DNA of 17,250 nt from JAQICB01 sp964558075 (lineage in GTDB: Bacteria; Bacteroidota; Bacteroidia; Bacteroidales; UBA1715). Position 1 is the first letter of the stretch. Each line of letters starts with the position of its first letter. The notes under the pieces were generated by a model, which was not told the origin of the DNA, did no database searches, and was given only the letters and a program-made list of their open reading frames with translations. The DNA is taken from positions 1 to 17,250 of the forward strand of contig CAZLCY010000031.1 of NCBI GenBank assembly GCA_964558075.1, given 5' to 3'. The translations under genes were made by a program, and so were the position numbers. Of this stretch, positions 13,139-17,250 are shown in pieces.

Positions 13139-14326
13139 ATGAACTACTTTGTTGATACAAAAGGATATTACGGCAATTACGGGGGATCTTTTATACCCGA
13201 GATGCTTTACGCAAACATTCAGGAATTACAAGAAAATTATCTTAAAATTCTCGAATCGGAATCATTCCAAAAGCAATATCGCGAATTACTAAAAGAATAT
13301 GTGGGGCGTCCGTCTCCACTATATTTTGCTAAACGTTTATCCGAAAAATATAATACCAATATTTACCTAAAACGAGAAGACTTAAACCATACCGGAGCAC
13401 ATAAAATAAACAATTGCGTCGGACAAGTTCTCGTTGCTCAGCATCTGAACAAAAAGAAAATTATTGCAGAAACAGGTGCCGGACAGCATGGGGTTGCCAC
13501 AGCAACAGTTTGTGCATTAATGGGTTTAGAGTGCATGGTTTTTATGGGCGAAATTGATGTTGAACGTCAGCAACCCAATGTAAAAAGAATGGAAATGCTT
13601 GGGGCACAGGTTATTCCGGTACGAAGCGGAAGTAAGACACTCAAAGATGCAACAAATGAAGCTTTTCGTTTTTGGATAAACAATCCAGATTCGTTTTATA
13701 TAATTGGCAGTGTTGTTGGAGCACACCCATACCCTGACATGGTTGCTCGCTTACAATCAATTATTAGCGAAGAAATAACCTGGCAGTTAGAAGAAAAAAC
13801 CGGCAGAAATTATCCTGACTATATTTTAGCGTGTATTGGTGGCGGAAGTAATGCCATAGGTGCATACTATCATTTTTTGAATGACATGCGAGTAAAGCTC
13901 ATTTCTGTTGAAGCTGCCGGAAAAGGAATTCATTCGGGAGAATCAGCTGCAACCACCATTTTAGGTAGTCCCGGTATATTACATGCAAGCAAAACTTTAT
14001 TAATGCAAACAAAAGACGGACAAGTTACAGAACCATACTCAATATCTGCGGGATTAGATTATCCCGGTATTGGTCCGGTGCATGCTCATTTATTCGAAAC
14101 CGGTCGGGCAATTGTTCAAAATGCAACAGATGATGAAGCCTTGCAAGCAGGGTACCTTTTAACACGATTAGAAGGCATTATTCCGGCGATTGAATCAGCA
14201 CACGCTTTAGCCGCTTTGGAAAAAAACACATTCAAAAAAGATGATATTATTATCGTTAATCTTTCAGGACGAGGCGACAAAGATATGGGAACATATCTCA
14301 AATACAAAGATGTATACTTAAAATAA
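13139..14326 (+). CDS. trpB: Tryptophan synthase beta subunit
   Basis: TrpB condenses indole with serine to form tryptophan, using PLP, in the cytoplasmic alpha2-beta2 complex with TrpA. The 395-residue length is typical of the TrpB1 type. The PLP-binding lysine is Lys89 in NHTGAHKINN. The catalytic glutamate is Glu111 in ETGAGQHG. The PLP phosphate loop is GGGSNAIG at 234-241. SAGLDYPGIGP and the C-terminal LSGRGDKDM segment, which holds the serine near the PLP ring nitrogen, are also present. The N-terminal GYYGNYGGSFIPEML is standard for the family. It is the first gene of a tight operon: trpA starts 6 bp after its TAA. The upstream trp genes (trpE, G, D, C, F) are not in the window. Confidence 0.98.
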   Translation: MNYFVDTKGYYGNYGGSFIPEMLYANIQELQENYLKILESESFQKQYRELLKEYVGRPSPLYFAKRLSEKYNTNIYLKREDLNHTGAHKINNCVGQVLVAQHLNKKKIIAETGAGQHGVATATVCALMGLECMVFMGEIDVERQQPNVKRMEMLGAQVIPVRSGSKTLKDATNEAFRFWINNPDSFYIIGSVVGAHPYPDMVARLQSIISEEITWQLEEKTGRNYPDYILACIGGGSNAIGAYYHFLNDMRVKLISVEAAGKGIHSGESAATTILGSPGILHASKTLLMQTKDGQVTEPYSISAGLDYPGIGPVHAHLFETGRAIVQNATDDEALQAGYLLTRLEGIIPAIESAHALAALEKNTFKKDDIIIVNLSGRGDKDMGTYLKYKDVYLK

Positions 14327-14332
14327 ACAGAG

Positions 14333-15118
14333 ATGAACAGAATTAATCAATTATTTGAAAAGAAACAACAAAACATTCTGTCTATATATATTACAGCGGG
14401 CTTTCCTAATTTAGATGACACAACAACAATAATTTCGGAAATTGAAAAATCGGGAGTCGATATGATTGAGATAGGGATTCCTTTTAGCGACCCATTGGCT
14501 GACGGTAAAACTATTCAAGACAGTAGTTCTCAGGCACTACAAAATGGCATGAGTATTTCTGTCTTGTTCGAACAACTCAAAACAATTCGTAAAACAGTAT
14601 CCATCCCCCTTATTCTTATGGGATATTTAAACCCTATTTATCAATATGGTTTCGAAGCTTTTTGCAAAAAATGTAATACGATAGGTATTGATGGTTTAAT
14701 AATTCCTGATTTACCTATATGGGAATACACTGAGCATTACAAAGATTTGTTTGAAAAAAACAACTTACATACTATTTTTTTAGTGAGTCCACAAACATCA
14801 TCGTCTCGCATCAAAGAAATAGACTCCATATCTAATGGATTTATTTATATCGTATCATCAGCCGCCACAACAGGTAAAACATCCGATATAAGTGAAGAAC
14901 AAATTTCATACTTCAGCTCTATTCAAAAAATGAATCTTTCGACCCCGCAATTAATTGGTTTTGGAATATCAGATAACAAATCATACACCACCGCATGCAA
15001 ATATTGCCATGGTGTTATTATCGGAAGTGCTTTTATCAAAGCATTACAAAATAGTCAAACAAGTATAGAAAAAACCATCCATTCTTTTATTCAGGGAATT
15101 CGAGAACAAAAACAATAA
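14333..15118 (+). CDS. trpA: Tryptophan synthase alpha subunit
   Basis: TrpA is a TIM barrel that splits indole-3-glycerol phosphate into glyceraldehyde 3-phosphate and indole, which passes by tunnel to TrpB. The 261-residue protein has ITAGFPNLDDT, then IEIGIPFSDPLADG with the catalytic pair Glu46 and Asp57 (E. coli Glu49 and Asp60). It continues with PLILMGYLNPIYQYG, GIDGLIIPDLP and FIYIVSSAATTGK, and ends with the phosphate-binding GFGIS and GVIIGSAFIKAL segments. The length is normal. Spacing to trpB (6 bp) and hisH (3 bp) shows co-transcription. The Ala-Thr-Thr-Gly loop replaces the more usual GVTG/SREGVTG loop, a mild variation also seen in Bacteroidota. Confidence 0.97.
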   Translation: MNRINQLFEKKQQNILSIYITAGFPNLDDTTTIISEIEKSGVDMIEIGIPFSDPLADGKTIQDSSSQALQNGMSISVLFEQLKTIRKTVSIPLILMGYLNPIYQYGFEAFCKKCNTIGIDGLIIPDLPIWEYTEHYKDLFEKNNLHTIFLVSPQTSSSRIKEIDSISNGFIYIVSSAATTGKTSDISEEQISYFSSIQKMNLSTPQLIGFGISDNKSYTTACKYCHGVIIGSAFIKALQNSQTSIEKTIHSFIQGIREQKQ

Positions 15119-15121
15119 TTA

Positions 15122-15703
15122 ATGAAAATAGCCATAGTAAAATATAATGCCGGAAATATTCAATCAGTGAGTTATGCTCTCAACAGATTAAATATTGAAC
15201 CAATAATAACCAACGATGCAGATACATTATATGCTGCAGATAAAATTATTTTTCCGGGTGTTGGAGAAGCATCAAGTGCAATGGCTTATCTTAAGAAATA
15301 CGACCTTCATGAAGTATTACAAACAATACAAAAACCGGTTCTTGGAATCTGTTTGGGTATGCAATTAATGTGCTCACATTCTGAAGAAGGCAATGTTGAA
15401 TGTCTCGACATTTTTGACACGCAAGTTAAACGATTTCCGGCTCAAGATAAAATTCCACACATGGGATGGAATACTCTTGAAACAACACAAGGAACATTAT
15501 TAAAAAATATTAATCCGGGAGACTATATGTATTTTGTTCATAGTTTTTATGCAGAAATCAATAAAAACACAAGTTGTGAGTGCAATTACATCTTACCTTT
15601 CAGTGCGGGAATTGAAAAAGACAATTATTTTGCATTTCAATTTCATCCCGAAAAAAGTGGAACTGTCGGAGCACAAATTCTACAAAATTTCATCACATTA
15701 TAG
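15122..15703 (+). CDS. hisH: Imidazole glycerol phosphate synthase, glutaminase subunit
   Basis: HisH is a class I glutamine amidotransferase that supplies ammonia to HisF in the fifth step of histidine synthesis; AICAR, a purine precursor, is the by-product. The 193-residue protein has the start IAIVKYNAGNIQSVSYALNR, the oxyanion-strand segment FPGVGEASSAM, the nucleophile Cys77 in GICLGMQLM, HMGWNTLE, YFVHSFYA, and His175-Pro-Glu177 in FQFHPEKSG. The triad is complete. The gene starts 3 bp after trpA and ends with TAG. HisF and the other his genes are not next to it, so its obligate partner is encoded elsewhere. Why it sits in a trp operon is not shown by the sequence. Confidence 0.96.
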   Translation: MKIAIVKYNAGNIQSVSYALNRLNIEPIITNDADTLYAADKIIFPGVGEASSAMAYLKKYDLHEVLQTIQKPVLGICLGMQLMCSHSEEGNVECLDIFDTQVKRFPAQDKIPHMGWNTLETTQGTLLKNINPGDYMYFVHSFYAEINKNTSCECNYILPFSAGIEKDNYFAFQFHPEKSGTVGAQILQNFITL

Positions 15704-15709
15704 CATAAA

Positions 15710-15738
15710 AAAACCTATACGATAAACATATAGGTTTT
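15710..15738 (-). terminator. Hairpin terminator between hisH and the small lipoprotein gene
   Basis: AAAACCTATA (15710-15719) pairs perfectly with TATAGGTTTT (15729-15738) around a 9-base loop. On the minus strand the stem runs into a U7 tract (TTTTTTT, then ATGC), which makes a good terminator for the gene at 15762-16022. On the plus strand the stem itself ends in four U residues, so partial termination of hisH transcripts is possible. Confidence 0.8.
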
Positions 15739-15761
15739 AAAAAAAAATAATTGTTCACAAA

Positions 15762-16022
15762 TTATTCTTCTAACTCAACATCAACTTCTTTTGCAGCCTC
15801 ATCAATTGCTTCATCAGCTGCGTCAACTGATTCATCAGCTTTTTTCTCAACAGAATCAGCAACTTCCTCAACTTCCTCAACTGCATCATTAACAACCTGT
15901 TCAGTTTTTTCTTTCACAGTTTCATCTTTACAATCTTTTTCAGAATTTTTTGTTTCTGTAGATGTGCAAGAAACTAATGCTACACTTAAAATAAGACCTA
16001 ATACATACGTTAATTTTTTCAT
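15762..16022 (-). CDS. Small acidic lipoprotein, low complexity, probably helical
   Basis: The 86-residue product has an SPII signal peptide with the lipobox LVSC and lipidated Cys19 (MKKLTYVLGLILSVALVSC). The mature 68 residues are mostly Glu, Asp, Val, Ala, Lys and Ser with repeats such as VEEVEEVAD and ADESVDAADEAIDEAA. The spacing of Val and Ala every three to four residues suggests an amphipathic or coiled-coil helix. Similar short acidic lipoproteins are common in Bacteroidota, but I know no function. The high repetition of the DNA (many TCAACTTCC and CATCAGCTG words) allows a spurious long frame on the other strand, which is rejected. A terminator follows directly. It is divergent from the lipoprotein at 16101. 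Confidence 0.8.
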   Translation of the reverse strand: MKKLTYVLGLILSVALVSCTSTETKNSEKDCKDETVKEKTEQVVNDAVEEVEEVADSVEKKADESVDAADEAIDEAAKEVDVELEE

Positions 16023-16100
16023 ACTTATAAAATTTTTTGGTTTAAATTATTTGCTAATATACAAAAACATCAGATATTATATATATATTTACAAAAAAAA

Positions 16101-16634
16101 ATGAAAAAAATGAAAAAAATTTATCTTTTCACGATTATAATTATAGCATTTGGTTGTCAGGAAATCAATGAATTGACTCAATTCAACCTTACTTATAACG
16201 AACAAATCTCAATACCGGCAGTTGTATCAACAGACTCAACAATCACGGTTCAAACTCCTAATATTCCGACGACTACAGAATCCATTTACCAGACAAATAA
16301 CACATCAAAAAAATTAATTAGCACAATTCTATTATCAGAAATGGAAATTCATCATATATCTCCTAAGAATGGTGATTTAAATTTTCTTTCATCTATCGAA
16401 ATTTTTATTAATGGAGAAAATTTATCGGAAGAAAAAATTGCATGGAAATATGATATTCCGGAAACAATTGGAGATACTCTCATTTTAGAAACAGGTGAGG
16501 CTAATGTTAAAGATTATTTAAATTCTGAATACTTTACTCTGAAAATAAAATTCTCATGCGACTCGACAGTGCTGGAAGAACAACTTGTTGATATTCAATC
16601 TATCTACACAGTTAAAGCAGAACTACTTCCATAA
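16101..16634 (+). CDS. Putative lipoprotein of unknown function
   Basis: The 177-residue product starts MKKMKKIYLFTIIIIAFGC with a lipobox-like AFGC and Cys19. Phe at -2 is slightly unusual but acceptable. An ATG three codons later (MKKIYLF) is an equally plausible start. The mature part has a Thr/Ser/Pro-rich first third, then NNTSKKLISTILLSEMEIH, followed by FLSSIEIFINGENLSEEKIAWKYDIPE as a likely beta-rich domain. I recall hypothetical Bacteroidota lipoproteins with this layout but no named family or role. It faces the polyprenyl synthase gene convergently with 84 bp between them, and no terminator hairpin was seen there. The 78-bp upstream region, shared with the divergent lipoprotein, has only TATATTTA (16084-16091) as a poor -7 candidate. 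Confidence 0.75.
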   Translation: MKKMKKIYLFTIIIIAFGCQEINELTQFNLTYNEQISIPAVVSTDSTITVQTPNIPTTTESIYQTNNTSKKLISTILLSEMEIHHISPKNGDLNFLSSIEIFINGENLSEEKIAWKYDIPETIGDTLILETGEANVKDYLNSEYFTLKIKFSCDSTVLEEQLVDIQSIYTVKAELLP

Positions 16635-16718
16635 CAAGTTGTATTATATTTTAGAATTGCTTTTCTTGAACTCGCTGCGAAAATCTTGTTTGTCACCAAT
16701 ATCTTAGTTACAGGAAAT

Positions 16719-17250
16719 TTAAAATGCTCGCATTTTCAAATCTTTTTGAAATGCATATAATTCCTTTTTATGCTCAAAAGAAAGAGAAATATTTTCAAGG
16801 TATTTTTCTGCTTTGTCAAAATACTCTTGAACAATTTTTTCGGTTTCTTCTTTCACCTCCGCTTTTGTGAACAAATGCAGAACAGAAGAAATTTTTTCTT
16901 CCGAATCAATATCTTTTTTACTATATAAATCAACCAACAGTTGAGCATCTGAAGATGAGAGATTTTGTAAGGCTTTTATAACCAAAAAGGTCTTTTTATT
17001 TTCTAAAATATCACCACCAATTTTTTTTCCGAAAGTGTTAACATTACCAAATGAATCTAACAAATCGTCCTGCAATTGAAATGCGATACCCACATGTCGC
17101 CCAAATTCGTATAACAAATCAGAATCTTCTTCGGAAGCTCCACCAATAATCGCACCTGCCTTTAAACATGCGGCGATTAACACAGATGTTTTCAACTCAA
17201 TCATTGTAATGTATTGCTCTTGAGTAACAATTGAATCAGAAAGAGACATT
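16719..17250 (-). CDS. Polyprenyl (geranylgeranyl-type) diphosphate synthase, C-terminal part
   Basis: The frame runs off the right edge, so only about the last 177 residues are present. The block EQYITMIELKTSVLIAACLK is the conserved helix before the second aspartate motif. That motif appears as FGRHVGIAFQLQDDLLDSFG, giving the DDxxD, followed by FGKKIGGDILENKKTFL. This identifies a trans-prenyl chain elongation enzyme, which condenses isopentenyl diphosphate with an allylic diphosphate. The first DDxxD motif and the chain-length determining residues lie outside, so the product length cannot be told. The ATG near 17249 is internal: the family always has more sequence before this helix. It is convergent with the lipoprotein gene at 16101. 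Confidence 0.93.
   Translation of the reverse strand, partial: MSLSDSIVTQEQYITMIELKTSVLIAACLKAGAIIGGASEEDSDLLYEFGRHVGIAFQLQDDLLDSFGNVNTFGKKIGGDILENKKTFLVIKALQNLSSSDAQLLVDLYSKKDIDSEEKISSVLHLFTKAEVKEETEKIVQEYFDKAEKYLENISLSFEHKKELYAFQKDLKMRAF

Noticed and set aside
15751..16104. Plus-strand open frame of 117 codons, Ser/Thr-rich
   Set aside because: It is the antisense shadow of the acidic lipoprotein at 15762-16022, whose signal peptide, lipobox and terminator support the minus strand.

Overview
The window reads as AT-rich chromosomal DNA of a member of the Bacteroidota. Several things point there: a two-domain DUF1573 protein with CGCT motifs, SPII lipoproteins of unknown family, TAnnTTTG-type -7 boxes rather than E. 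coli promoters, few Shine-Dalgarno sequences, an OlsF-like PlsC/GNAT acyltransferase locus, and the non-coding RTAATTC and TTCTTTGCG repeats often seen between genes in this phylum. I cannot name a genus. The 100 Ns at 9368-9467 are an assembly gap of placeholder length, so the left and right halves may not be joined at the true distance.

Left part (1-5820, all + strand): the last 43 codons of a fructosamine-kinase-like gene, a CstA-family transporter 2 bp later, a eukaryotic-type NADP isocitrate dehydrogenase (icd), the MeaB G-protein chaperone of methylmalonyl-CoA mutase, and glutamine-dependent NAD synthetase (nadE), 5 bp after meaB. It is a central-metabolism block, but only the cstA and meaB-nadE junctions are tight enough to suggest co-transcription. 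A 330-bp gap with hairpins follows. Next come a minus-strand lipoprotein with a good intrinsic terminator and, divergently, a large Prc/Tsp-type periplasmic protease.

Middle (8921-9973): about 1 kb without a gene. It holds dispersed and tandem repeats, REP-like hairpins, a long dyad and the assembly gap.

Right part, minus strand (9974-12849): an acyltransferase locus followed by the DUF1573 protein, which has its own promoter-like box. The acyltransferase locus aligns, from memory of the family, end to end with bifunctional OlsF (PlsC O-acyltransferase plus GNAT N-acyltransferase, which makes aminolipids). Here it is cut by an in-frame TGA at 11974-11976 in the linker. Both halves are open in the same frame, and this is the only TGA stop among the complete genes of the window. 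I consider it the most interesting feature.

Right part, plus strand (13114-15703): a perfect TAnnTTTG box drives a compact trpB-trpA-hisH operon, in which the HisH glutaminase of histidine synthesis is separated from its cyclase partner HisF. A hairpin terminator follows. It serves mainly the convergent small acidic lipoprotein, which is divergent from a second unknown lipoprotein. The window ends inside a minus-strand polyprenyl diphosphate synthase.

I saw no rRNA, tRNA, CRISPR array, complete transposon or defence system.
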